Origin: Sepiola atlantica
Lineage: Eukaryota > Mollusca > Cephalopoda > Sepiida > Sepiolidae
Length of the DNA: 64,000 nt
NCBI GenBank assembly: GCA_963556195.1
Contig: OY744525.1
Coordinates: 25,827,913-25,891,912 of the forward strand
Direction of reading: 5' to 3'
Shown: positions 33,841 to 44,965 of the stretch, one piece after another
How the letters are laid out: each line of letters begins with the position of its first letter
How positions within the stretch are numbered: the stretch's first letter is position 1
Translations under genes and position numbers: made by a program
The notes under the pieces: model-generated
Database searches by the model: none
Seen by the model: only the letters and a program-made list of their open reading frames with translations
Told to the model about the DNA's origin: nothing

Positions 33841-35535
33841 GAACGATGATAAAACAAAGGGGGGGGGGGCTGAATATTCTTTATTAATGAAAATGTATCA
33901 CCAATAAAATTCAAGAAACTTTTGGAAAAAATAAATATATTCTTACTCTACTCATCATATTGATTGATCTTATGCCAGACTCGGCCAATCCGAAAGATGA
34001 ATGGCCTGCAAGAATTTGGAGCAGGATGTGAATGTTTTAGTAAATGACTAACGAGTGCCGTATTTCTGTAATTGCAAGAAGATTAACTCGTTACATAAAT
34101 GGCATTACTTATTGTTCTTATACGGCGAATGTCTCAACCTACAGCAAAAAATAGCTCATACCGATGAAGCTTTATTCAGCTTAAAATAGTTCAATACAAA
34201 AATAGATAACTATTTGTAGTTCTCTATAGACTGGAGAGTTGGTAGCATTTACATGATTGAGATCTTCTTTCTTTCGTATTTACATGCAGTGATTAGTACA
34301 TGGTTCGGTTGACTAACACAGGCATATCCAAACTTGCGTAGTGATACTCAGGCGATTAGAGCAGCATTGTGTATGCCCACACTTGCGTAGTGATACCGTG
34401 GACGTTTGGAACACACTGTGAATGCTTACCATTTCCTGTTTCCACCCAGAATATTTGGTGCACAAATATAAACAGTTCCTTGACAGACGCCTTGGAGACC
34501 AGATGCTAATAACCTCTTCTCGTCTCTTGCCATGGTGTGGCAGGACGAGATGGAACTCTGGAACTCAATTCTCTTTCTATAGTCAATGTCTGCCAGCCGA
34601 ACCAACTTGTCTTCCTGTCTTACGTTTATGTGTTACTAACTCCTTCTGGTTCCTATTCTGTTTGATGAAACTGTTAAATGAAATAATATAAATTCCAAAG
34701 AAGAATGTACAAGTTCTTAGTGAAGAGAGATAATATCCTGCAAAAGAAGTAACTTGGTGACTTTGCCCAGATTAAATAGAGATCAGTCATAATTAATTCT
34801 GAATAACCTCTCTCCATCATCCTCCTCTATTCGTATACAAATTACATTAGACTTGTAGCACTATGGTTGAACAATTCTTTAACTTCAGCAGATTATCTGC
34901 AGTTTTTTGGTTGTGTAGATAACACATAGCAGTAGTTCGGTCTCTCTCCTATTTTTTTTTCATTGTGGTTAACAGTTGTTGTACATTTGTGTTGATTTTT
35001 ATCTTTTAATTTTTTTTTACGGCATATCAACCATCTATGGGTTATTTAATGCCAAATAAAGTTGTCAAATGGAATCCTATAGAGAGGATAATTATTTTAT
35101 ACTCCAAGAAAACATTACTCTTCGGCAGTGGTAATCTTCTTTGTTCGCAACACAATTAACCCTCAGCCAGTATCAATTTGGGAAGAAAATAAAAAGAAGT
35201 AAGGTTTTGATTTTTAAAAGAATCAGATTGAATAATGCAGTTGGGGATGAACTTATAGATACAAGCCGAAGTAAGGGGGAGGGGTTAACCCTCTGCATCA
35301 TGTTGCAGTCGACAGGGCAGTCTTGTTAATAGCAACAGTTGTAAAACTTATTAATAAAAACAGCACAAAATCATTTGGGGTTTAACAATTCTTTTTTTTT
35401 GGGGGGGGGAGGGGTATTTTACAGTATACATATATACTTATATATATATATATTACATATATACTTTGGTGTTAAATCAAATCAAATCTATTTGGCAAAA
35501 CATTTTAAAGTGCAACAAGCCATGTAAAGTGACAG
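33841..35535. other. Unassigned 1.7-kb stretch
   Basis: Holds a short direct duplication (CACTTGCGTAGTGATAC at about 34330 and 34380) and a (TA)-rich run at 35425-35462. An 89-codon open frame at 34422-34691 (+) is not recognised. Confidence 0.4.
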
Positions 35536-35539
35536 GTGA

Positions 35540-35830
35540 AAGCCATTTACATCCACCTTAAACCTAGATATGGTAGTTATCGTCATGACCTTCTCTGGTA
35601 AGTTGTTTCACGGAACAGAAAAGTGGACAGAGAATGCTGCCTTTCTTCTATTGAGCCGAAAGCAACGGTTTTACATCTTTTGCAGGTGCCTGCGGAGACC
35701 ATGTCTTAGCGCTGTGGTGAAAAACTCCTCAAAAAGTAGATTTACATTTCCGTTGATGATCTTGTATGCCAGAATCAGGTCTCCTCTGCTGCTCAAGTGA
35801 GAATAGATTTAGTCTTTGCCAACCGTTGAA
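35540..35830 (-). pseudogene. CR1-like LINE C-terminal relic
   Basis: Minus-strand reading gives RGDLILAYKIINGNVNLLFEE, LRRHLQK, then FSVPWNNLPEKVM, which is the end of a CR1/Jockey-like reverse transcriptase (family pattern RGDLI..YK..., PWN.LP). It is broken by shifts. Different from families A and B. Confidence 0.7.
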
Positions 35831-36277
35831 CACGCTCCAGGTGTACGATACATAATTACATAATATTCTCAATTCATCGTCTATGACGTCATGTCCTGAC
35901 ACATACTCATTGTTCTAATCTTTAGCTTCTAATGGAATTTTCCGATTTCTCTTTACTCTAGCCTTATGTGAAAAATTCCGTTTTTAATACTATTTTAACA
36001 AAGCCGCATCCAATCTTGTTACTTTCTCAATAATTTTTTTGGATCTTAACCTACCACAGTTACTCTAAAATGTGGACTAATGTATTTATCCATTAAAACA
36101 TTTCTTAAAACGAAAACAAAATCCTATTTCTGCATGGACCTGTTTCCGAAGCAGGACATCCGTGTATCACTCAACGAAAGGTCAATTGTATTAACTGTTT
36201 CCACTGACAGCTTTTCATGAAGCATTTTTTAATTTTGATAAAATACATAATTTCTATGTCTCAGTATGTCTTAGAAA

Positions 36278-36755
36278 ATGCAATCCTCTAGCTTTGTAAG
36301 AGTGAGATATGTCCCAAGATGGAGCACTGTTGCCACATCTGGGGAGGTGCCGCTCAGAGCACTCTTTGTTGTCTTCATTACAGAATTCAGAATCGATTAC
36401 CCATTCCGTTCCTTACAAGCCCTTTATTACAGAAGAAACGTTGCTAGTCTCTCTCTACTCTATCATTATTTCCATCGAAGGTGCTCGACTGAGCTCAAAT
36501 CTCTGGTTCCTCCTTTTAAGACATTCACAGCAAGAACTCGGCTTCTTATCACAATGAAGAAAAACATTCCTTTATTCCCCAGTATGCCTAGTATCAGACA
36601 AAATTTCCACGAACAGAGGTTTTTGGTTGTCTTCAAAGCCAATGTTAACAGATTCTTATTATGAACCGTCCCCTCAAGTATTCGAACTTGGTCCTGACAA
36701 TTATTAAATCTCATTAACCTGTATCCTCGAGTGGCATCTGACCTTGATCAGTGGT
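36278..36755 (+). pseudogene. LINE 3' end relic (family B), longest coding copy
   Basis: Plus-strand frame open over 128 codons: QALYYRRNVASLSLLYHYFH, RCSTELKSLVPPFKTFTAR, then decayed NFHEQRF and FKANVNRFLL at the stop (36662). The tail TCCTCGAGTGGCATCTGACC follows at about 36725. RRNVASLSLLYHY...C...L is the conserved C-terminal region of Jockey/CR1-type elements. It confirms what the shorter family B copies are. Confidence 0.8.
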
Positions 36756-36824
36756 GTCTATTTTTATTGAAAAAAATGTATTTTGATTATTTCTGTAATT
36801 ATTCAGGAGAGTAGAATGTGAACC

Positions 36825-37022
36825 TCGCTTCCCTTATTTGTCCTTTAGTCCTCACATTCCATGAGCGATGGTTCTGATAAAGGGGGAATAATTGCTGTTT
36901 TCTGGGTCAGAATCTATCTATCTAACACTTATCGTTGGCTAGTTTTTAACCTTGAAGTATTTTTTTTAGCTACTTACATCAAGTGGCTTCGTGCTTTGTC
37001 TGGAGCGATTTCCATAAACAAA
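36825..37022 (+). repeat. Dispersed repeat D, copy 2
   Basis: CGCTTCCCTTATTTG, CACATTCCATGAGCGATG, GGCTAGTTTTTAACCTTGAAG and ACATCAAGTGGCTTC match 51403-51640 over about 200 bases. Confidence 0.8.
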
Positions 37023-37689
37023 AAATTCAATCTTGCATTCTAACTTCTTAATATTTATAACACAACGTTTCGGCTGCACGCATTTCCAGTCATCCTCAGG
37101 TGAGAATCAAAAGAAACAAAAATTTGTGTCTTCATCCCTGAAGAAACAAAATATTGTCGATCTTAAAGAATCTAAATAATGGTTGCTTGATTGTCAAATT
37201 TTATGCCATGCCAAACTTCGTTAGATCATTTCATGTCAAAACCGTACATATGTTTTGTATGTACTTATCTTATTAACCCTTACCTTCGAGTGGCTTTTGG
37301 TCTTGATAAGTACTGACACATTAGTACATTAAAAAAATACAACTAATTTGGAGATTTTGTTTTGTAGGCATATATTTAGTCAACGAAAAGTATGTAAACG
37401 ATAGTTTCTATTCAACCCATAGACGGGACCCTGAAGAGGGGAGGGGGCTTGAATAGTCGATTGAGTTGGGAAATAGGGTGGGCAAAAGAAAGGTAAAAAA
37501 TGCTGTAAAGATTAATTTTGGGGTGGTGGGACAGGGTAGAGGCAAACACCTTGTCAAAGTGTGTCTGAGTCAGATAATGGATAAGGAAAGATGTTCGGCT
37601 CCAATAAACCAAATCCATGGTGACATATGCGTGTGTGAATGCTGCACGGATTACATCGTTATTTTTACTTTTTATTTATTTATTTTTTA
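37023..37689. other. Mostly unassigned; repeat fragments
   Basis: Includes a fragment of repeat E (ACAACGTTTCGGCTG at 37062) and a family B LINE tail (CCTTCGAGTGGCTTTTGGTC at 37282). A low-complexity open frame at 37412-37618 (-) is not recognised. Confidence 0.5.
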
Positions 37690-38325
37690 ACTTAGTTCAC
37701 CCAAACAAGGCAAGTTGCCACTGTAGACGTAAGGGGCTACTGAGAATTAGGGTAAAAAGTTTAGGGGGTCATCTTAAATTGTGAGCTGTGCAACCAGATG
37801 CTTGTTCACATTAATTTTAAATTTATGCATGTCGGTACAGTCGAAGAAAACAGGGAACATAGAGGGAGTTTCAAAGGCCGGCAGCTCAAGGAAAGAAGCT
37901 ACTGGAGTAGAAGGCTTTCCGGCATCTGGGGACCTCCACAGTGAATGGATGGGATTTAGCTGGTCGAGTGTATTTACGTCAATGGGGCACCAGAGTAGCA
38001 AGTTCATCGGAGCACATTCCATTGAAGTACTTGTAAAACAAGCACAAGGATGCAACATTGCAGCAATGGGACAGGGGCTGGAGCTTGGTGGCTAGTGAGT
38101 GACCTATTAGATTAGCGACTCTTTTTTGGATCTTGTCTAAGAGCAAGAGACTAGTGGATGGTGCAGCAGTCCAGATGTGGAAACAATACTCCATGCATGG
38201 ACGGATGGTGACTTTGTAGAGATATAGGATACTGTCAGGTGTGAGAAGTTTTTTAGCTCAGTAGAGGGAGCCCAGTTTCTTTGCAGCAGCCTTGGCAATG
38301 TCTTCTATGTATTTGTTCTGTAATC
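37690..38325 (-). pseudogene. LINE 3' region relic (family A)
   Basis: Read on the minus strand: KKLGSLY, LLTPDSILYLYKVTIRPCMEY, HIWTAAPSTSLLLLDKIQKR, NVASLCLFYKYFNGMCSDEL, and in another frame VPKC-R-FYS-SFF-...FKINVN. This is the classic C-terminal third of Jockey-like reverse transcriptases. Frameshifts divide it into at least three pieces. The 3' tail (CACCCAAACAAGGCAAG complement) matches 44380-44700 and 56840-57240. Confidence 0.85.
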
Positions 38326-38539
38326 TGTCTTACTTTACTAAACCCATGCAACACCACAGATTTGACGACATATAAATGCACAGTTATTTTCGTGTTGCGA
38401 AAAACGCTTAAAAATATTTCCCTTTGAAGACATAAAAAAAGAAGAATACAATTAACTGGGTTAATCATCATCTAAATGATTCAGTTCGGACAATGAAATT
38501 TAAATCCAAAAAAAGACAAACGTTTCAGTTGTCTTCAAG

Positions 38540-39250
38540 ACAGGCTTAGATTTGATGACCTCAGAGGAAGATTAAATCTGAACAGTATAAGGAGATGTGT
38601 GTAGGATAGGAGACTTTGTTGGTTTGGTCACGTTGAAATGATTCATGAGAGTGCTTGGAGAGCAGGGTCACTTGACAGAGGACGGCCAAGATAAACATGG
38701 AAGGAAGTGATAACGATGAATTTGAGAGAAAGAAGGATAAATAAAGACCTGGACAGATAATGGTTAGTTTGGAGGCAATTTCTAAAATGCGTCCAACATA
38801 TGCCAGCATTTAAAACAGACTTTAAATTGAATGTGATGGTGATGATTAAATCTGGAAAGTATAGGGAGATGCGTGCAGAACATGAGACTTCATTGCTTTG
38901 GTCAGATTGGAAGAATGGATGAGAGTTCTTGGACTAGTAGATTTGAACAGTTTAGGTAGCATGATCAGTTGGTAGAGTAAGGTAAAAAAAAAACATTGGA
39001 AAAAAACGTTAAAAGAATGCATGTGGAGCGTTCGGGTTAGTAAATGTAGAATAGTTGAGATAGCAGGGTCAGTTATCAGGAGAAGGCCAAGCGAAACATG
39101 GAAGGAAACGATAAGGATGGATTTGAGAGAAAAGGGGGATAAATAAAGACCTGGTCAGAGATAGGTTAGTTTGGAAGGAGTCAATTTCTAAAAGCCATCC
39201 AACGTATGTAAAACGAACATGAAACCTAATATGATGGCAGTGACGATGAA
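38540..39250 (+). pseudogene. LINE C-terminal relic in two tandem copies
   Basis: The first copy reads FGHVEMIHESAW, DRGRPR and TWKEVITMNLRERRINKDL. The second, about 300-500 bases on, repeats KYREMRAEHE, RRRPSETWKETIRMDLREK and NKDL. FGHV-RM...GRP-..TWKEV is the hallmark end of several non-LTR elements. Both copies are broken. Confidence 0.75.
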
Positions 39251-39739
39251 TGTCTTGACTAAATTATGGATTAATTTCTATTCACATATTTTTAAGCTAT
39301 GCGTTCAAAATGCAATGTCAAAGGAGGAGGAGGAAGAAGAGGAGGAGGAAGAGGAGGAGTAATGAGTTGAAGATTGTTTAATGGCCAAAATCATTGAGAA
39401 GCGGCACTTAATTTCTAATCTTAATCATAAAGTCAGTGACTTTATCACATTATCTAGTTTTAGCTATATAATAATATGCTAAAGCATTTCATGATCATGT
39501 GTACATCATCACCTTTTACATAAATTTTAAATAAATGAAATCGTCTGATTGATGATTAATCTGATATCGCTAAGCTAACAAATTCTGCCTTTACCCATTT
39601 GAAAATGAATTGTTCCAAAATCAAATTATTTCGTCCCGTCGACTAAAACAGTAGAATTTTAAATGAATACATTTAAAAAAGTGACATTCGTTTTATTGAT
39701 TTGAAGAATATTTAGCTGACGATCATTTTTATGGTAAGA
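39251..39739. other. Unassigned, with purine-rich run
   Basis: GGAGGAAGAAG-type purine run at 39324-39360; otherwise nothing recognised. Confidence 0.5.
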
Positions 39740-39749
39740 AGACAGACAA

Positions 39750-40045
39750 GTTTTTACCCCGCCTAATAAACCGGTATCGTCCGGGCCTTCGGGTCTGGAT
39801 TTACGCCAGTCTATCGGTTGTCGGTCCTCTGCAGTTCTAGGAGGTGCACCCTACCAGGCTTTGCCTCCCCTCTTTGGGGAGGAGTAAGTTTATTGCTTAC
39901 TGTCTGAGGCGCCCCTACCGGGGAATGCCGACGGGGCTGCCCAGGCAATTTTAAACAGCCAGAGTGCTCAAATTCTCGAGCGCTGGTTCTTTCCCACTTT
40001 CCTGACCTTGTGTCACATCTTACCCTGTGGGAGGAAGATAAATAG
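39750..40045 (+). mobile_element. U2-SINE-like retroposon, copy 3 (head missing)
   Basis: 296 bp that share the body of the elements at 50424 and 51699: GGGCCTTCGGGTCTGGATTT, CTGCAGTTCTAGGAGG, GAGGCGCCCCTACCGGGGAA, GGGGCTGCCCAGGCAATTTT and GACCTTGTGTCACATCTTAC. It lacks the U2 head and begins within or near the junction region. Flanked by a 10-bp direct repeat AGACAGACAA (39740-39749 and 40046-40055). Confidence 0.85.
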
Positions 40046-40499
40046 AGACAGACAATATTTATCGTTTTAAAAAGAATTAAATTGCTACAATTTTAAATAA
40101 ATAAATAAATAAATAAAAGACGTATTCGTTTTATTTATTTAAAGAATATTTAGCTGACAATGACAATTATTTTTACGAAAGAAAAAAAAGAGTCATTTCT
40201 TTATAGTATTGAACCTAACAGACATTTATTATTTCAAAAAGAATATTATTTTTGAAGTAAATTATACAGATTGATGCAGAAACACCAGGAAATTTCCATG
40301 GGGTTCCATCAATAGATAATAAATGCATCAACATTTTCATGCACTGTAAACAATTGCAACAAGCAATTCTGGTTGTGGAAGAAACACAAAAATGAAAGCA
40401 AAGTTATTTATATTTTTGTTATTATTAAAATCTTAGCGTTGTCTGCATGGAGACATATATTTGTTATTATTTTCTTATTTACTGATGTGTTACTTCTTA
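40046..40499. other. Unassigned AT-rich sequence
   Basis: Includes (AAAT)n at 40097-40118. TTATTTAAAGAATATTTAGCTGAC (about 40132) repeats a phrase at about 39697, the likely trace of a duplication around the copy 3 insertion. Confidence 0.45.
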
Positions 40500-41165
40500 T
40501 CAAAGCTAAAAGCCACTCGAGAATAAGGGTTAGAGATGGATAGATTGTTAGTTTAATGATGAAAAATATTATGAGACGATTGACAAGTTAACATTTGAAT
40601 GGATTGAATCGCAAAATTCACTAATTGGAAATAAAACTTGATCAAAGCGATAATGAATTTTAACAAAACCTAACTCTAACACTGTTTTAACACTTGTCCA
40701 GTGAAAAAATAAACTTTTTCATGCAGAAAAAAAAAACATTTAAAAACCCTAACACCGTTTTAACACTTATTCAGTGATATTTTTCTTCAAAATAAAAATT
40801 TTACGTGTAAAAAAAACATTGTTTTTCTGTTGCACATCCAGCCTCTTTTTGAGATTTTTTGGACGCAAGCAACCGACTTTTCATTCAGCTTTTTCCGTCC
40901 ATCTACATAAACATCTGGAAACTACTGACGCCAAGTCGATTTTAGCTTGGGTCCTAATCTTGACAAGTACCGACTACTTATCAGGAAGGTTTATAGCAAG
41001 TATTTGTTAACATTGGATTTGAAGATGCCCATGTTGTATCCCATAAGGAAGCAACCACATGGTAACGTGCTCCACAGATGGGAAGTTTTTGAAAAGACAC
41101 TTTGTTCATGGAAATTTCGTTTGATGGAGGAAGAAAGAAAAGTTTTTTCGGTTGTACATGTCCAC
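40500..41165 (-). pseudogene. LINE 3' end relic (family B), gapped
   Basis: Tail AAAGCCACTCGAGAATAAGG at 40511 and the coding relic at 40980-41150 (CATGTTGTATCCCATAAGG, GGGAAGTTTTTGAAAAG). About 400 unrelated AT-rich bases lie between, and a second partial tail (TTAGCTTGGGTCCTAATCTTGAC) at 40944. These could be two separate truncated copies. Confidence 0.55.
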
Positions 41166-41559
41166 CTATTTTTGCTTTTTTATCGTTGAAGGGTGGAGGG
41201 CTTAAAAGATTAATTTAAAATATAGTCGTATTTAAAAAAATTTTTAAATAGGATTCTTAAAAATTTGTTTTTTTCCCCCCTTATATTATTTTAGATTTCA
41301 ATAAATATTCGATTTATAGTAAATAATAAAATAATTCTATGTGTATGTATCACAGTTACACATAGGCGAGAAACACACAGACACGTGAGATTTTAACTCA
41401 TATTTTTTATCAATACAGATACATTCATTCATTTATCATCCATTCTGTAATGATCACATAGTAGCAGAAAGATAACCAGCATTCGTGACTGATTTTTAAA
41501 GTTTAATATATCTTATTGGAATTAATAAAACATGTCTAGATTGGTCAGTGTGGTTGTGG
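41166..41559. other. Unassigned AT-rich sequence
   Basis: Nothing recognised. Confidence 0.4.
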
Positions 41560-42000
41560 TCCCTTGTCCCTTCAAGGATTGTGGGGATTGGCCAAAAGGT
41601 ATATCCAATCACTACTCCCAATCACTAGCCTATATAAACTCAAACGCTTAGAGTTCTCCCTCTTTTTCTATTTTCACTGATAACGATTGGCTGAATTATA
41701 ATACAAGTGTCGTGAAGCTTTTCAAAAGCTGCATGAGACCGGAAGCATTCACACTTGTTAGCAGAGCATTTCTTCACATAAGATATGTTCCATGGATGCA
41801 CGATTTTCGCAAAGCCTTCTTCTATATATTCAACTTTTAATGTTTTGTACAACATTCTTTATTACTTGTCTAAGTAAAATTGTTCCATTAATGTACACGG
41901 TTGTTGTACTTTTCTTTTGAACACTGTCGTTCCAATTCATATTTCTGCATTTATATCTTTGAGTACAATTCCTGTTTTCTCTTGTGCATCAAATAAACTG
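41560..42000 (+). promoter_or_regulatory. Promoter/poly-A pair, possible solo LTR
   Basis: Two CCAATCAC motifs (41605-41612 and 41619-41626 approximately), a TATATAAA box at 41631-41638 and AATAAA at 41992-41997 about 360 bases on. A promoter and poly-A signal this close together is LTR-like. I could not fix the ends or a target duplication. Confidence 0.3.
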
Positions 42001-42087
42001 AAGTGAACTTTTTTACGGTGATAAAAATCCCTACAATTTTTAGAAATGCATAGCTTTCTTAATTTCGATGTAAAAAAAGAAACACTA

Positions 42088-42299
42088 TGTTATATCCTAA
42101 ATTACATAGGACATACTAAATTAAGAATACGCTTAGATGTTATTCTTACAACAGCTCAGCCGATGTAACCTCCGACCTTCTTGATGTGCATCTTGGCGAA
42201 CTTGTGAATCTTTACGGTGAACTCGGGCATCTGTACAAAATTTTGAACTGAACCTGTTATATCCTAAATTACATAGGACATACTAAATTAAGAATACGC
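42088..42299. repeat. 45-bp perfect direct repeat around a 122-bp repeat E insert
   Basis: TGTTATATCCTAAATTACAT...AGAATACGC occurs at 42088-42132 and again at 42255-42299 without a difference. The 122 bases between contain CAGCCGATGTAACCTCCGAC and TGGCGAACTTG, a short form of repeat E. The arrangement looks like an insertion with an unusually long target duplication, or a local duplication after insertion. Confidence 0.85.
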
Positions 42300-42665
42300 C
42301 GAGTGGTTTGCGTTTAACAGGGATCCAGTAGGAAGTAGGGACGTTGACTCTTCGCTCACGTCCAGATATGACTGCCCGTCTTATATACGTACTTTCGTAT
42401 ATAGTCAATACCTGATTACTTCCCTTTATGTTAGTTTCGTATTTATGCCAATCATGACCTTTACAACACACTATTTGACTGTTTTCAATCAATTTCGTGG
42501 TGTTTGAATAGGATGAGAAAGAGAGTTATTTTTAAATCTTGTCTTTCTGCAAACTTATTAAAAAATTGATCCTATTTGTTCTCGTCCATTTACACACCAC
42601 TTAATGTAAACGACAAAAGTATCCTATTTAATAATATGAAAATCTGATGATTTTTTTACTAACAA
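42300..42665. other. Unassigned sequence
   Basis: A 69-codon minus-strand open frame at 42283-42492 is not recognised. Confidence 0.35.
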
Positions 42666-42669
42666 ATAA

Positions 42670-43215
42670 TCACTTATCAAGGTCAAAAGCAACTCGAGGA
42701 TAAGGATTAATAAGATTGTCAGTTGAATGATGAAGAATATGATGAGAGGATTGACAGTGATGAATGGAATGAACAAAGTTTGATTACTTATGAGAACGGT
42801 TTGTGACAAGTATTTGTTGACATTGGTTTTGAAGTCAACCATGTTGTAGTCTGTTGGGAAGCAATCCTGTGATAACGTGTTTCACAGACGAGAAGTTCTT
42901 AGAAAAAAACTCTGTGCGTAGAAATTCTGTCTGACGCTAGGCACATGGAGAAAGAAAGGAAAGTTCTTTTCAGTTGTGGTAATAAGACGAGTCATTGGAT
43001 TTTAAGACGACTATGTTGTAATCAGCAGGGTAGCAGTCCCACAGTAATGTGTTCCACAGGTGGGAAGTCCTTGCTGAAAATTCTACCTGACGCTAAACAT
43101 ATGGAAGAAGAAAGGAAAGTCTTTTTCCGTATTGGTAATAAGACGAGATCTTGCTGTGAATGTCTTACAAGAAGGAACCGAAGATTGGATCTCGTATGTT
43201 CCATGGAAATGCTTC
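42670..43215 (-). pseudogene. Two adjacent LINE 3' end relics (family B)
   Basis: The first has the tail CAAGGTCAAAAGCAACTCGA at 42678 and the coding relic to about 42985. The second resumes at ATTTTAAGACGACTATGTTG (42998) and ends near 43215 (minus-strand RSNLRFLLVRHSQQDLVLLP). Both correspond to the same C-terminal block, so this is a tandem duplication or two insertions. Confidence 0.65.
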
Positions 43216-43424
43216 ATCTATAGTATTCTGCAGAATGGAGAAAATGCAGTTATAACAAATTTAAAGAAAGGTTTGAGCTTGGCGTCATACATGTCTGCCT
43301 AGTTTGTTTTTTTATCTGGCATTAAACAAGTAAATAGAAATCGGCAATAAAATATTTACTGTCAAAATTTTAATTTAAGAAACATTAAATACACATTTGT
43401 ATAAGTGAACACAAACAAATGTAA

Positions 43425-44030
43425 TTTCAAAAAGTGCTAATCTGTGCCAAACATCGACCGGACTATACTTTTTATAACGTTCTTTACAACTTGACGTGTT
43501 TTTCTGCCTCTACCGTGATTCGACCCCAAAATGAGGAAGAAGAAGAAAAGAAAAAAACTATAAGACAATCTCGCCTGACAAAGTTGTTTTACAATGAAAG
43601 TTTACAAAAAAAAATTATTTTTAATTAAATAAATTATTTTTTCATTTAAATTGCACCATGTGTTGATTTTCAAAAATATTTCACTTAAATACGTTTTCAT
43701 GGGTGCTTCAAAGATGTGAATTTCCTTATTCAAAAAGCGCCAATCTGCGCATAACATCGACCATACTATACTTATCATAACGTCGTTTACAACTTGTTTT
43801 TCTGCCTCTACCGTGATTCGACCCCTCGGGGTTAATACCATCAAATTAAGGAAGAAGAAGAAGAAGAAGAAGAAGAGGAAAAGAAAAAACTATGAGACAG
43901 TCTCGCCCGACAAAGTTGTTTTACAATGAAAGCTTGCAAAAAAAATAAATAAATAAATGATTTTTTCATTTAAATTGCACCATGTGTTGATTTTCAAAAA
44001 TATTTCACTTAAATAAATGTAATTTCATTT
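43425..44030. repeat. ~305-bp tandem duplication
   Basis: Ordered phrases occur twice: AACATCGACC, TTCTGCCTCTACCGTGATTC, ACAAAGTTGTTTTACAATGA and GCACCATGTGTTGATTTTC, offset about 300 bases (for example 43503 and 43800). A (GAA)n run at 43850-43878 expanded in the second copy. Confidence 0.85.
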
Positions 44031-44289
44031 TTAAAAAGTGAAAAATGTTTGAATTTGGATTATCTCCCTTGAAAATTAACCATAAATTGAACATCTATTC
44101 AGTAAATGTTAGCCATTTATCCAACTGTTCAATTACTTTCTAATATATGTAAAACTATTGAGCAAAATAATATAAGTTTAAAAACGAATAACACAAAAAA
44201 AGTAATTTATTAAAAATAAAACAGACTGAAAAAATGTATAGCAAAATTGAATGTACAATTATTAGTATTTAAGTGTTTTATGAATAATA

Positions 44290-44379
44290 CAGGATACCCC
44301 TCCCATGGACACACCATCAAATTCCACCCATAGAATCGTTAATAAAATTCGCAATCCTTTCTGCAATCTACTCATATTT
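44290..44379 (+). pseudogene. Mariner-like transposon relic D, 5' part
   Basis: ACAGGATACCCC start and the family block GTTAATAAAATTCGCAATCC, ending CATATTT where an insertion interrupts it. Continues at 44701. Confidence 0.75.
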
Positions 44380-44700
44380 CCCCTCAATGTAAATTCACTA
44401 GACCAACACGACAATCAGTTAAATCCCATCCATTCACTGCGGAGGTCCCCAAATGCCGGAGAGCCTTCTACTCCAATAGCTTCTTTCCTCGTGCTGCCGA
44501 CCTCTGGAACTCCCTCCCTGCTCTCTGTTTCCCCGACTGTACTGACATGCAGAGGTTTAAAACTAATGTAAATATACATCTTGCTACACAGCTCCCAACT
44601 TAGGATGACACACTAAACATACACTCTAACTCTCAGTAGCCCCTTACATTTACCGTGGCGGCCTGCCTTGTTTGGGGTGAATTATGTTAAAAAAAAAAAA
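44380..44700 (+). pseudogene. LINE 3' end (family A) inserted in relic D
   Basis: Reads VPKCRRAFYSNSFFPRA, LWNSLPALCFPDCTDMQ and FKTNVN across one frame change, stop near 44600, then a 3' untranslated tail and poly-A at 44689-44700. Its limits are set by relics A and C, which run CATATTTTGTACAAA or CATATTTGGTACAAA without a break. Confidence 0.85.
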
Positions 44701-44780
44701 TTGTACAAATAAACTTCACTCTATGCCGGACTTGTCCACCAAGTTTTACTCATAAATGTTCAACAGTCTTTGTTTTTCTG
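44701..44780 (+). pseudogene. Mariner-like transposon relic D, 3' part
   Basis: TTGTACAAATAAAC, GCCGGACTTGTCCACC and AATGTTCAACAGT match 33500-33575 and follow directly on 44379. Confidence 0.75.
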
Positions 44781-44784
44781 TTTC

Positions 44785-44965
44785 GTTGGCATTGGTTCCC
44801 TTGATCGAATCAGTTAACTAGAGAAGGGACCACGTGAATGCTGCCAACATCTTTCAGTGGAATTCATGCAATGGATCCTTCAGAACTCGAACCCAGCATC
44901 CTGAGCCGTCAGTCCACACTAGTATCCATTTCACCATCGCCGCTGCTACCTCCTTGTTTAGCAAA
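44785..44965 (-). mobile_element. tRNA-derived SINE, minus strand
   Basis: On the minus strand an A-box-like TGGTGAAATGG (44926-44936) and a B box GGTTCGAGTTC (44883-44893). They are followed by a body with TTGGCAGCATTCACGTGGTC that matches the body of the SINE at 55728. Sequence between the boxes does not form a full tRNA. Confidence 0.7.

Noticed and set aside
34422..34691. 89-codon open frame as a gene
   Set aside because: No recognisable motif, splice context or start context; length is within chance for this composition.
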